Positions 18,501 through 25,137 of a stretch of 30,166 nt of DNA are shown in pieces. The stretch covers positions 1 through 30,166 of the forward strand of contig CALTTE010000011.1 in NCBI GenBank assembly GCA_943908405.1, written 5' to 3'. The number at the start of each line of letters is the position of its first letter. The stretch's first letter is position 1. The position numbers were made by a program, and so were the translations under genes. The notes beneath the pieces were generated by a model. That model saw nothing but the letters and a program-made list of their open reading frames with translations. It ran no database searches and was not told the DNA's origin. This DNA is from an uncultured Moraxella sp. (GTDB taxonomy: Bacteria > Pseudomonadota > Gammaproteobacteria > Pseudomonadales > Moraxellaceae).

Positions 18501-18609
18501 GCAAAACGTGCTAAGCGACACCGCCAAGCAACTAGGCTTTGAGGTACAATTTTTGGTACCGTTGGTGGTAGAAGTTGGCATTGGTGATAATTGGGATCAA
18601 GCACATTAA
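15589..18609 (+). CDS. polA: DNA polymerase I with extended N-terminus
   Basis: A 1006-residue repair and Okazaki-fragment polymerase with all three activities. The 5' nuclease starts at about residue 66 (VLVDGSYYLF; ADDIIGT; TGDKDMAQLV; GDASDGIRGVP). The 3'-5' proofreading domain (about 420-590) has DTET, LKYDAHIF and YACEDADIT, so the acidic residues are present and it should be active. The polymerase domain has motif A (AADYSQIELR), motif B (RRAAKAVNFGLLYGM) and motif C (QVHDE, His948-Asp949). The protein is about 80 residues longer than E. coli PolA. The extra part is mainly a 65-residue Thr/Pro/Asp-rich N-terminal tail containing a 15-bp in-frame repeat (15673 and 15688), plus a Thr/Asn-rich linker between the 5' nuclease and proofreading domains. 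The ribosome site at ATG 15589 is weak, so the start could lie further in. Confidence 0.96.
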   Translation: MTAHSKSTTTPTMTDTPTTKPADFDSATQADRIQADSDFIHTLPPSTPPPSLADFDTRAIDQNAPPFVLVDGSYYLFRCFYGLPPLSNAQGLPTNAVRGVLNALNKLIKTYNPSHMVVAFDTKAPTFRHQMSEHYKASRKPAPDELIVQIPYVHRLINALGIPLIKLDGYEADDIIGTLAFKACQNGHRVVISTGDKDMAQLVNDCVILEDSFKGQITDSNGVIKKFGVKPNQIVDYLTLMGDASDGIRGVPQVGGKTAQKLLNDYGDLATIIQNAHNIKGAVGKNLLAHQDHIATDKMLATIVTNLDLPYTWDDFILYQYQDKTELLHLYRTLEFKKELTALQPPDTLQPPELLLAPNNRPLNTNKVNANQDIAEPTARPDANHSTNKNNAPSLTTDYHTITTQTAFNALINELKNAPYFAIDTETTSVDWQQAKLVGISLCFSAGSAYYIPLAHVDELGVALTNQLDKTEVLAQLKPLLENPAIGKIGQHLKYDAHIFNNEGITINHWQMDTMLASYVLNAGATRHNMDALAKHYLGIKTTTFEDIAGRGKKQLTFDKIALDIASHYACEDADITFQLFELFTPKLTNDPVATRLLHRLELPIAQILTQMERVGILVNRPFLMKLSAEFEQGMHRFENTAYELAGTPFNLASPKQLGEILFDKLAIAGGKKTKTGQYATDESILESIDHPLAEVALAYRHLAKLKSTYTDALDQVADKAGRVHTSYHQAFTSTGRLSSAKPNLQNIPIRTDTGRQIREAFVAPKGRVLLAADYSQIELRLMAHFSQDTSLIDAFHRDIDIHSKTASEILGKAIDEISPNERRAAKAVNFGLLYGMSAFGLARQLKISQFDAKAYVDRYFDSYPSVYDYMQNTKNQAIENGFVQTILGRQLYTPDVKSNKHAVKEAALRAAINAPLQGSAAEIIKLAMIAVNGLLPDYNANLLLQVHDELVIEADEDKADTLAKTLQHTMQNVLSDTAKQLGFEVQFLVPLVVEVGIGDNWDQAH
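15673..15698 (+). repeat. 15-bp in-frame duplication in the polA N-terminal tail
   Basis: CAAGCTGATAG occurs at 15673-15683 and again at 15688-15698, a 15-bp period. It encodes QADR then QADS within the non-conserved tail. Confidence 0.7.
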
Positions 18610-18813
18610 GCCAAAGCCCAACCCCCAAACAAATAGCCAAGGCTTGGCGTGTTCATCGGTTGGGTTATTGTTAATCTATGTTTTAAACCCAGTGATCAAT
18701 AAACCCAATCGTCAATAAACTCAAGTATCAATAAGCCTATTTTTAGTTGACATTGTTTGGCTGTCAATTCAATTAACACCCAAACCCAAAAAACAACACC
18801 AAAATTGCTTGGG
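18610..18813. repeat. Intergenic region with degenerate repeats (polA / DUF4298-like gene)
   Basis: Between 18686 and 18740 the words ATCAATAAACCCAA, GTCAATAAACTCAA and ATCAATAAGCC recur at 15-16 bp spacing, a degenerate tandem array between the convergent genes. Confidence 0.6.
18617..18669 (+). terminator. Possible polA terminator
   Basis: CCCAACC (18617-18623) can pair with GGTTGGG (18658-18664), enclosing a second small inverted repeat (GCCAAG / CTTGGC). A short T-containing tail follows. The loop is long, so this is only a candidate. Confidence 0.35.
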
Positions 18814-19245
18814 CTAATCAGGCTCAAGCTCGTTAATCGCAAACTTCATCTGCCACCACAATAGTTGCCTGTAGTCATCAAGTCCATTCCAAAGCGTGTC
18901 TTGTGCCATAACGCTGTGTGCTTGAATGCTATCAGGTGGGTTTTGCTTGGGTTTATTCTCACATTGACCATCACAAGCTTGGTCATTAACAGTTTTAGCA
19001 CCACAAGCTTTACCATCAACAGCCCCAAACTCAAGCATACCCTGCTCTATGGCATCATAAATCAACAAAAACTCATTATCATAAAAATCCTGCAACATTT
19101 TAACAAGCTCTGCTGTTTGTTGCCATAGCGGTTGATGTTGGGCAAGAATGGCTTTGTTTTGTTCAAATTGATGATATAAGACTTGCATTTTTTCAATGCG
19201 TTCTTTGTAGTGATTGATTGTGCTTTGGTTTAAATTATTATCCAA
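18814..19245 (-). CDS. DUF4298-like small cytoplasmic protein with Cys-containing insertion
   Basis: A 143-residue protein resembling the DUF4298 family: an N-terminal helix (YKERIEKMQVLYHQFEQN), a second helix with AELVKMLQDFYDNEFLLIYD, and a C-terminal WNGLDDYRQLLWWQMKFA. Between them is an insertion (about residues 73-100) made of two 10-residue repeats (FGAVDGKACG and AKTVNDQACD) followed by GQCEN. It gives three cysteines absent from the rest of the protein. The matching DNA is a 30-bp imperfect tandem repeat. There is no signal peptide. No good ribosome site is seen before the ATG at 19245. The family function is unknown, and the family name itself is a pattern match I could not test. 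Confidence 0.62.
   Translation of the reverse strand: MDNNLNQSTINHYKERIEKMQVLYHQFEQNKAILAQHQPLWQQTAELVKMLQDFYDNEFLLIYDAIEQGMLEFGAVDGKACGAKTVNDQACDGQCENKPKQNPPDSIQAHSVMAQDTLWNGLDDYRQLLWWQMKFAINELEPD
18971..19030 (-). repeat. 30-bp in-frame tandem duplication in the DUF4298-like gene
   Basis: Units 18971-19000 and 19001-19030 share CACAAGCTT, a following CAT(T/C)AACAG block and overall spacing. They encode two 10-residue repeats with a conserved V-(D/N)-x-x-A-C pattern. Confidence 0.7.
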
Positions 19246-19372
19246 TTTTATTCTCGCTAAGGCTGTTGTTATTGCCGATATTTATTACTTGTATTTATTG
19301 TCCTGTATTTATTGCCCTTAGTGGTTAGTTGGCAATTTATTTGTTAATATTAATCGCACCAAACACCGCCAA

Positions 19373-20356
19373 TCAATCATAACCTTTGATAATCGCCACC
19401 ATCATCTTAATATGCTCATCACTATCATTCAAGGCAGGAATGTAGTCATAAGCTTGACCGCCCGCCTGCAAAAAATTGTCTTTATTTTCTACCGCCAGCT
19501 CCTCTAGCGTCTCCAAGCAATCGGCTGAAAAGGCAGGACTCATAATCTGTACCGACTTTATCCCACTGTTGCCCCACTCGCTAAGCAATTCATCGGTATA
19601 AGGGCGTAGCCATTCTTGTGCCCCAAAGCGAGATTGAAAGCTAATCGCCCATTCATCATCACTAAGACCCAAAGCCGTCGCTAATAATTTGGCGGTGGTA
19701 TGGCACTGCACAGGGTAAGGGTCGCCTTTGTCGGCAAAGGGTTTTGGGATACCGTGGAAACTCATCAACAGCTTATCAGCACGGCCATTTTTTGCCCAAA
19801 ACGCTTGCACACTATTTGCCAGCGCCTCAATATACAAGGGGTGATTGTGATAATCTTTGATAAAAATAACCTCTGGCACATTACGCTTTTGCATCAAGGT
19901 TGTCATCACCGCATCAAATGCCGCCCCAGTGCTGGTTGCTGAATATTGCGGATAAAGCGGTAATACAATAAATCGCTCCACGCCATCACTGTGTAGCTGT
20001 TTTAGCACTTTTTTAATTGATGGATTGCCATAAGTCATCGCCATATGCACGTCAATATCATCAGGCAACAGCTTGGCAACTTTATTGACTTGCCTATTTA
20101 AAATGGCACGCATAGGCGAATCATCACCCCAAGGATTCTGCCAAATGCTGGCATAGGCGTGAGCCACTCGTTTGGGGCGTGTGGTGAGCACAAAACCATT
20201 TAAAATCACCTGCCAAATAACAGGCGGTATCTCAACGACCCGCTGGTCGGACAAAAATTCACGCAAATAACGCCGTACCGCAGCAGGCGTTGGCTCATCT
20301 GGCGTACCCAAGTTCATCAAAATCACGGCGGTTTTTTTTGTGTTGGACTGCCTCAT
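19373..20356 (-). CDS. hemH: Ferrochelatase
   Basis: Inserts Fe2+ into protoporphyrin IX, the last step of heme synthesis, at the cytoplasmic face of the inner membrane. The 327 residues match the family length. Motifs are ILMNLGTPDEP near 12-22, LREFLSDQRVVE, PLYPQYSATSTGA near 133-145, the signature SFHGIPKPF with metal-site His201, and SPAFSADCLETLEEL with Glu282. The His-Glu spacing of 81 residues equals that of the Bacillus enzyme. GAGG lies about 10 bases before the ATG. There is no C-terminal extension. It is transcribed alone from a candidate extended -10 promoter about 125 bp upstream. Confidence 0.97.
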   Translation of the reverse strand: MRQSNTKKTAVILMNLGTPDEPTPAAVRRYLREFLSDQRVVEIPPVIWQVILNGFVLTTRPKRVAHAYASIWQNPWGDDSPMRAILNRQVNKVAKLLPDDIDVHMAMTYGNPSIKKVLKQLHSDGVERFIVLPLYPQYSATSTGAAFDAVMTTLMQKRNVPEVIFIKDYHNHPLYIEALANSVQAFWAKNGRADKLLMSFHGIPKPFADKGDPYPVQCHTTAKLLATALGLSDDEWAISFQSRFGAQEWLRPYTDELLSEWGNSGIKSVQIMSPAFSADCLETLEELAVENKDNFLQAGGQAYDYIPALNDSDEHIKMMVAIIKGYD

Positions 20357-20480
20357 ATCACCCTCGGTTGTTTGTGCCTAAAAACTAAATATTAAAAACT
20401 ACATAACCCAAATATCAAAAATCAAATAACTTGAACATCAAATAACTTAAATAAAATAAGCTTGTAGCAATAAAAACTCA

Positions 20481-20489
20481 ATTATAGCA
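20481..20489 (-). promoter_or_regulatory. Putative extended -10 promoter of hemH
   Basis: On the minus strand TGCTATAAT, identical to the words upstream of ackA and polA, lies about 125 bases upstream of the hemH ATG. No clear -35 is seen. The leader between it and the start contains repeated ATCAAATAACTT words. Confidence 0.45.
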
Positions 20490-20632
20490 AATTTATAACG
20501 CCAAATTTGGTTGTGGCTTGATTAATTTTGCCAATGCCAGTATTTAATGCAAATCTAAATACAAGTCAGCAAAAAACAAAGCCAAACGGACATAAATACG
20601 TTATAATAATATTTTTATTCAAAAGAACTACT

Positions 20633-21550
20633 ATGTCCATTCTTAAAAAACCCCAATCCACCCTTCTTGTCTTATCCTTGACTGGCTTGTCATTAAATGC
20701 TTGCACCTCTATGGATAGCGACCTTATCAGAACAGTGGCGACCATTTCAACTATAATGAGTGAACAAATTCAAAACGAACCACACCCAATCCATCAACCG
20801 AGCACATCCACCCCCACCCCTTCCAAAAGCACAGGCAATAAACCTTCAAGCAGCCAACCGTCAAGCAATCAAAATTTAGCAGGTCAATCACTAGATATCA
20901 TCAGCCACACTAATGGTAAATCTCACACAGGGGCAACCTTTGATGGTGTACCAAAAGACTTAACCTTTGTGCAAACACGGGTTCGTGTCAATCAAGTCCC
21001 CCCTGAAGGATTGAATTTTTTTGCCATACAAGTTAATTTTAATAATGGTACGTGGGCACACGGTGGCTTACAGCACAACAAAGGCAAGCTGTGGTTGGCA
21101 AATTGGGGCGGGCTTGTTAATCGTGGCGGCGGTGCTAATGACTATAAAAAAGCCAACCCAAAAACCGATTTGGTCAAAATTCAAAATGCCGAACAAAACA
21201 CCAGACCCTACAATTGGCAACTCGGTAGAACCTATGAATTGACCGTTTGGCGGGGCGATCAAGTGTACTTAGAAGCAGGCGAATATCTCATCTCGGGCAA
21301 GACAATCTATGTGGACACACCTCGCACAATGTGGGAGTGGCATTTTAATATTGAACCTGTCGGCGGTGGTAATGAATTTGACGCCACCATTTATAACAGT
21401 GCCGACACCATCAATTATTTTATGGTTTGGAATGAATGCGGTTATGGTTCTTGCGGACAAACTCAGCACGCCACTTGGTTTATGCCCAGCTACTCCAACG
21501 CCAAACTTGGCGATTATAGCGACAATCCCACACGTTTTCGCCCTTTTTAA
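20633..21550 (+). CDS. Lipoprotein with Ser/Thr/Pro linker and unrecognised C-terminal domain
   Basis: A 305-residue predicted lipoprotein. Signal peptide MSILKKPQ... ends at lipobox LNAC (Cys24). A Pro/Ser/Thr linker (about 46-88) follows, then a compact domain (about 88-305) rich in Trp, Gly and Asn, with GTWAHGGLQHNKGKLWLANW near 144, VNRGGGANDY, MWEWHFNIEPVGGG near 233, and two Cys in NECGYGSCGQ near 271. The composition suggests a secreted beta-sandwich, lectin-like or carbohydrate-binding fold, but that is inference; I do not recognise the family. I chose the ATG at 20633 because a normal lipoprotein signal follows. The open frame extends 35 codons upstream with no signal. It stands alone, divergent from hemH. 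Confidence 0.75.
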   Translation: MSILKKPQSTLLVLSLTGLSLNACTSMDSDLIRTVATISTIMSEQIQNEPHPIHQPSTSTPTPSKSTGNKPSSSQPSSNQNLAGQSLDIISHTNGKSHTGATFDGVPKDLTFVQTRVRVNQVPPEGLNFFAIQVNFNNGTWAHGGLQHNKGKLWLANWGGLVNRGGGANDYKKANPKTDLVKIQNAEQNTRPYNWQLGRTYELTVWRGDQVYLEAGEYLISGKTIYVDTPRTMWEWHFNIEPVGGGNEFDATIYNSADTINYFMVWNECGYGSCGQTQHATWFMPSYSNAKLGDYSDNPTRFRPF

Positions 21551-21924
21551 TCCTCTAATAAATACTTATAGCATTCACCAACAATAAAAGCTGATTTATC
21601 CGCTTTTGTTGCTTATGGTTTTGCTTATTGTTTTTAGCTATTTTTTACCAAAATATTTACCAAAGATTGGTTCTGTTACCCAACAAGTATAATCAAGTGT
21701 CATCAAACTTAAATGCAAAACACTTTATCACATAGAACAAATTTGCTAAAATAATTAGTGTTTTGGATGTTTTTAATTGACGGCTACAACAACGACAATC
21801 ATTTAAAAATCCATCCCTTTTAATCACCGATATTGTTTGACCCAATCAATCATAGCCCAATAAATCTTTTTATTTAACTTTTATTGTTTGCATTTTATAC
21901 ATTTATCTTTTTTGTTATTAACTT
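21551..21924. other. Intergenic region upstream of metX
   Basis: The gap is 374 bp. After the possible terminator I find only weak promoter matches: TTTATC (21724) and TAAAAT (21747) 17 bp apart with a TGC extension, and a TATAAT at 21688. I looked for a SAM-type riboswitch or a met operator array and saw none I could support. Confidence 0.4.
21579..21625 (+). terminator. Possible terminator after the lipoprotein gene
   Basis: CAACAATAAAAGC (21579-21591) can pair with GCTTTTGTTG (21602-21611) with a small bulge, followed by a T-rich stretch. It lies about 30 bp after the lipoprotein stop. Confidence 0.45.
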
Positions 21925-23097
21925 ATGCTTGCTTACCAAACCCCCAACAGTGTTGGCATTGTCACCCCAAAGCGTATTCATTTTGACACGCCCTTAACCT
22001 TAGAGTGTCAGCGTATCTTATCAAGCTTTGATTTGATGGTAGAAACCTATGGCGAACTAACCCCCCAAAAAGACAACGCCATTTTAATTTGCCACGCCCT
22101 ATCAGGCAGTCATCACGCCGCAGGCTATCACAGCGAAAGCGACACCAAAGCTGGCTGGTGGGACGCACTTATCGGACCCAACAAAGCCATTGACACCAAT
22201 CGGTTTTTTGTGGTATGCCTAAACAATATCGGTAGTTGCCACGGCTCAACAGGACCGACCACCATCAATCCTGACACCAATCAGCCCTTTGGCGGTGATT
22301 TTCCGTTAATCACCATCAAAGACTGGGTCAAAACCCAAGTAATGCTTAGCGAGCGTTTGGGGATTGAGCGATGGTATGCCGTGGTTGGTGGCTCAATGGG
22401 CGGTATGCAGGCACTGCAATGGGCGGTGGATTACCCCGATAAACTGCAAAAATGCGTGATGATTGCCAGCACCCCCAAACTATCCGCCCAAAATATCGCT
22501 TTTAATGAGGTGGCACGCCAATCCATCTTATCCGACCCTGATTTTAAGGGCGGTTTTTATCTGCAAGAAAACACTTACCCACGCCGTGGGCTGATTTTGG
22601 CAAGAATGGTGGGACATATCACCTACTTGACCGAAGAGGCGATGATGGCAAAATTTGGGCGAGATTTAAAATCAGGCAAGTTTTTGTACGGCTTTGATGT
22701 GGAATTTCAAGTAGAAAGCTATTTGCGTTACCAAGGCGAACGCTTTAGCGAAAACTTTGATGCCAATACGTATCTGTTGATGACCAAAGCCTTAGATTAT
22801 TTTGACCCTACCCGAGATTATGCCCCCAAAGCCTTAAACGACAAAGACGCTTTGATACACACTCTAAAACGCACCCAATGCCAGTTTTTGCTTGTGTCAT
22901 TTGCCAGCGATTGGCGATTTACCCCAGAGCGTTCCATTGAGATTGTGGACGCCCTGATTGCCAGCCAAAAGCCCGTTAGTTTTGTTAATATTAACGCCCC
23001 TTATGGACACGACTCGTTTTTGTTTGACATTCCCCGCTACACCCAAGCACTACAAAATTTTTTAAACGCCCCTATTTTAACCACAAGCGATGTTTAA
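21925..23097 (+). CDS. metX: Homoserine O-acyltransferase (MetX type)
   Basis: Activates L-homoserine by O-acylation, the first committed step of methionine synthesis. It is an alpha/beta-hydrolase-fold acyltransferase, 390 residues. The nucleophile Ser157 lies in GGSMGG, and the relay residues are Asp329 (FASDWRF) and His362 (YGHDSF). Other family blocks are VETYGELTPQKDNAIL at 39-54, HALSGSHHAAGYH, and LNNIGSCHGSTGP near 99. Whether the donor is acetyl-CoA or succinyl-CoA cannot be told from family membership; many proteobacterial MetX enzymes paired with MetW use succinyl-CoA. No Shine-Dalgarno is visible before the ATG at 21925, but the protein starts where the family does. metW follows after about 105 bp. 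Confidence 0.95.
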   Translation: MLAYQTPNSVGIVTPKRIHFDTPLTLECQRILSSFDLMVETYGELTPQKDNAILICHALSGSHHAAGYHSESDTKAGWWDALIGPNKAIDTNRFFVVCLNNIGSCHGSTGPTTINPDTNQPFGGDFPLITIKDWVKTQVMLSERLGIERWYAVVGGSMGGMQALQWAVDYPDKLQKCVMIASTPKLSAQNIAFNEVARQSILSDPDFKGGFYLQENTYPRRGLILARMVGHITYLTEEAMMAKFGRDLKSGKFLYGFDVEFQVESYLRYQGERFSENFDANTYLLMTKALDYFDPTRDYAPKALNDKDALIHTLKRTQCQFLLVSFASDWRFTPERSIEIVDALIASQKPVSFVNINAPYGHDSFLFDIPRYTQALQNFLNAPILTTSDV

Positions 23098-23202
23098 TGA
23101 CCCATGCAAAAAAGCCAACATTCACCCAAATCATTTTTAATCAAATCATTTTTAGTCAAGCCAGTTAACCAAATCCACCAAACCCATTTTTAATAGTGAG
23201 TG

Positions 23203-23832
23203 ATGATGACTATTGACCATACTTTTGCCAAGACTTGGATTAAACCCAACAGCCGTGTTTTGGATTTAGGCTGTGGTGATGGCGAATTGCTTGCTTATTT
23301 GCAACGCACGCTTGGCGTTACTGGCTACGGCATTGAAATCAATGACGACAAAATTAACCTAGCCATTGCCAAGGGTTTATCCATTATTGAGCAAGATTTA
23401 AACGATGGGCTAGCCCGCTTTGGCGATAACAGTTTTGATACGGTGGTGATGATGCGTGCCTTACAAGCGGTCAAAAACCCCAAGGAGCTACTCATTGATA
23501 TGCTGCGTATTGCCCAAGAAGGGATTGTAACCTTTCCCAATTTTGCCTATTGGCAAAACCGTGTACATTTGGGTCTCAAAGGCATTATGCCCGTTAGCGA
23601 CACCCTACCGCACGAGTGGTACAACACCCCCAATATTCATTTATGCACCTTTAAAGACTTTGAGCGATTGTGTGATGACAACCACATTACCATTTTGGAC
23701 AGCATTGCCCTATCGGATTCGCCTTTGCCCAAAAAATTACCCAAAGCCTTGCATACAGGCTTAAAGCACGCCATCAAATATGCCCCAAATTTGCTTGCCG
23801 ATGTGGCAGTGTATCGCATTAAAAAGATTTAA
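23203..23832 (+). CDS. metW: MetW, methyltransferase-like partner of MetX
   Basis: A protein of about 209 residues with a class I SAM-methyltransferase fold: motif I VLDLGCGDGELL at about 19-30, an acidic residue after beta-2 (GIEINDDK), and DTVVMMRALQAVKNP. The family tail FPNFAYWQNRVHLGLKGIMPVS and LPHEWYNTPNIHLCT is highly characteristic of MetW. MetW supports MetX in homoserine acylation, and the metX-metW order is the common proteobacterial one. The start is one of three adjacent codons (GTG 23200, ATG 23203, ATG 23206). GAG at 23198 is close; I give the first ATG. Confidence 0.94.
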   Translation: MMTIDHTFAKTWIKPNSRVLDLGCGDGELLAYLQRTLGVTGYGIEINDDKINLAIAKGLSIIEQDLNDGLARFGDNSFDTVVMMRALQAVKNPKELLIDMLRIAQEGIVTFPNFAYWQNRVHLGLKGIMPVSDTLPHEWYNTPNIHLCTFKDFERLCDDNHITILDSIALSDSPLPKKLPKALHTGLKHAIKYAPNLLADVAVYRIKKI

Positions 23833-24141
23833 TAAAAATCCAAACCCATTGTTTTTATTGCTTAATGGCTTTTTAATATTAATTGTGAATACAATCATAG
23901 TTAATATCATATTTTCATAGCCAATATCATATTTTGTTACATCATTGCTTTATTGTAAATTCATCTATAATACATTGATTAACAACAGATTTTTTGATTT
24001 TTTTAAGCAAATAATACAACTGTAGCCTAATTAGCATTGAATTTTATTAAAAGCGGTGGTATTCTTTTAAGAAATTTGGAAATTTGCCTAAGCATTTTAA
24101 TTGATTAAATTGATATTTTTAAATATTTTTAAGGATAAGCT
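23833..24141. other. Intergenic region upstream of the Sel1-repeat gene
   Basis: A 309-bp AT-rich gap. It contains a 20-bp tandem duplication (23896-23935) and a possible promoter, TTGCTT (23945) and TATAAT (23966), with a short 15-bp spacer. It is about 170 bp upstream of the next start. Near 23844-23871 an AT-only inverted repeat with T-rich tail could end metXW transcripts but is weak. Confidence 0.4.
23896..23935. repeat. 20-bp tandem duplication
   Basis: CATAGTTAATATCATATTTT (23896-23915) is followed directly by CATAGCCAATATCATATTTT (23916-23935), two mismatches in 20. Confidence 0.88.
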
Positions 24142-24717
24142 ATGAAAAAGATTGGTTTTGCTCTTATTGCAACCTTGATGATAACAACCGCTCACGCTGA
24201 GCTTGTATCTAACGTGCCACTTGATATCTCGCGTTTTGAATTGATGAACACAGCAGCCCTTGCCAATTACGCCAACAACAACAATCAGCACGCCCAATTT
24301 TTCTTGGCAAAACGCCTGCAAAAAGGCGATGGTATGCCTGTTGATAGCAAAACCGCTGCCTACTGGTATGGGCGTGCTGCCGAGCAAAACGTACCACCTG
24401 CAATGCTTAATTTGGGCATTATGTACCTAAAAGGTGAAGGCGTGCCTGCCGATATGAATAAAGCGCGCCAGTGGCTAGAAAAAGCGGCTCATTTGGGCGA
24501 TAACCGTGCAAGCTATGCTTTAGCGATTTTAGATGAGCGCGCATCAAAACTGGTTGATGCCTATAAATGGTATTCTTTATCTGCTCGTGATGCAATGCTT
24601 GACGACAAAGTCAAAAATAAAGCTCGTGAAAAAATTGGTCAATTAGCACTCAATATGTCATTAAACGAAATGCAAAACGCCAAACAAAAGGCAGATTCTT
24701 GGTTTCAAAATCGCTAG
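24142..24717 (+). CDS. Periplasmic Sel1-repeat (TPR-like) protein
   Basis: A 191-residue exported protein. A clear signal peptide (MKKIGFALIATLMITTAHA, cleavage after about residue 19) is followed by about three Sel1-like repeats at 48-83, 84-119 and 120-152. Each has the A-x-x-x-L-G/A-x-x-Y/L and G-x-G-V-P-x-D type pattern (for example GDGMPVD and GEGVPAD, then A--W--KAA). A charged helical tail follows. Sel1 repeats are protein-binding scaffolds; the partner is unknown. AAGGA lies 7 bases before the ATG and a strong terminator follows the gene. Confidence 0.88.
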   Translation: MKKIGFALIATLMITTAHAELVSNVPLDISRFELMNTAALANYANNNNQHAQFFLAKRLQKGDGMPVDSKTAAYWYGRAAEQNVPPAMLNLGIMYLKGEGVPADMNKARQWLEKAAHLGDNRASYALAILDERASKLVDAYKWYSLSARDAMLDDKVKNKAREKIGQLALNMSLNEMQNAKQKADSWFQNR

Positions 24718-24805
24718 CTTTGTTGTAAAATAGCTTGGTCTTAAGTCTTAAATAGCTTGATTGCAAACAGCTTGGACTGAAAAACAAAATCCATCAAACA
24801 AATTC

Positions 24806-24833
24806 AAAAAGCGGAACATTAGTCCGCTTTTTT
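24806..24833 (+). terminator. Terminator of the Sel1-repeat gene
   Basis: A 10-bp stem, AAAAAGCGGA (24806-24815) with TCCGCTTTTT (24823-24832), closes a 7-nt loop and ends in a T tract. It is about 90 bp after the stop codon. Confidence 0.85.
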
Positions 24834-25137
24834 AATAGGTTATTACAAGTATTGATTAAGCCAACTTAGCCAACTGGATTAAACCGCAACACCAAGCCAA
24901 AATCAATATTTCATTACATTTTATCAATACAATTTTTGCAATAAATTTATATCACAATCCATTTGCCCAAATACCCAAGCCCATAGATTGCAAAACTTGC
25001 AACCCATCGGCTCAAATCTAAATCCCACCCACAAACTTAGCTAAAAAGTTTAAGCCAAAAAACTTACGCAAAAAAACTTACGCAAAAAAATTTAAGCCAA
25101 AGTTCAACCGCTAAATTTATCTCAGATCAACCTTAGC
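24834..25137. other. Intergenic region between convergent genes
   Basis: About 300 bp between the Sel1-gene terminator and the 3' end of the minus-strand FAD dehydrogenase gene. It is AT-rich and contains the 25043-25098 tandem array. I see no terminator hairpin for the minus-strand operon and no coding sequence. Confidence 0.5.
25043..25098. repeat. Degenerate 13-15-bp tandem repeat, 4 copies
   Basis: Units are AAAAAGTTTAAGCC, AAAAAACTTACGC, AAAAAAACTTACGC and AAAAAAATTTAAGCC. The inner pair and the outer pair are most alike. It lies 40 bp beyond the stop of the FAD dehydrogenase gene. Confidence 0.82.

Noticed and set aside
21612..21924. SAM riboswitch or met-box array before metX
   Set aside because: I looked for a structured leader with an expression platform and for repeated 8-bp met boxes; neither was convincing.
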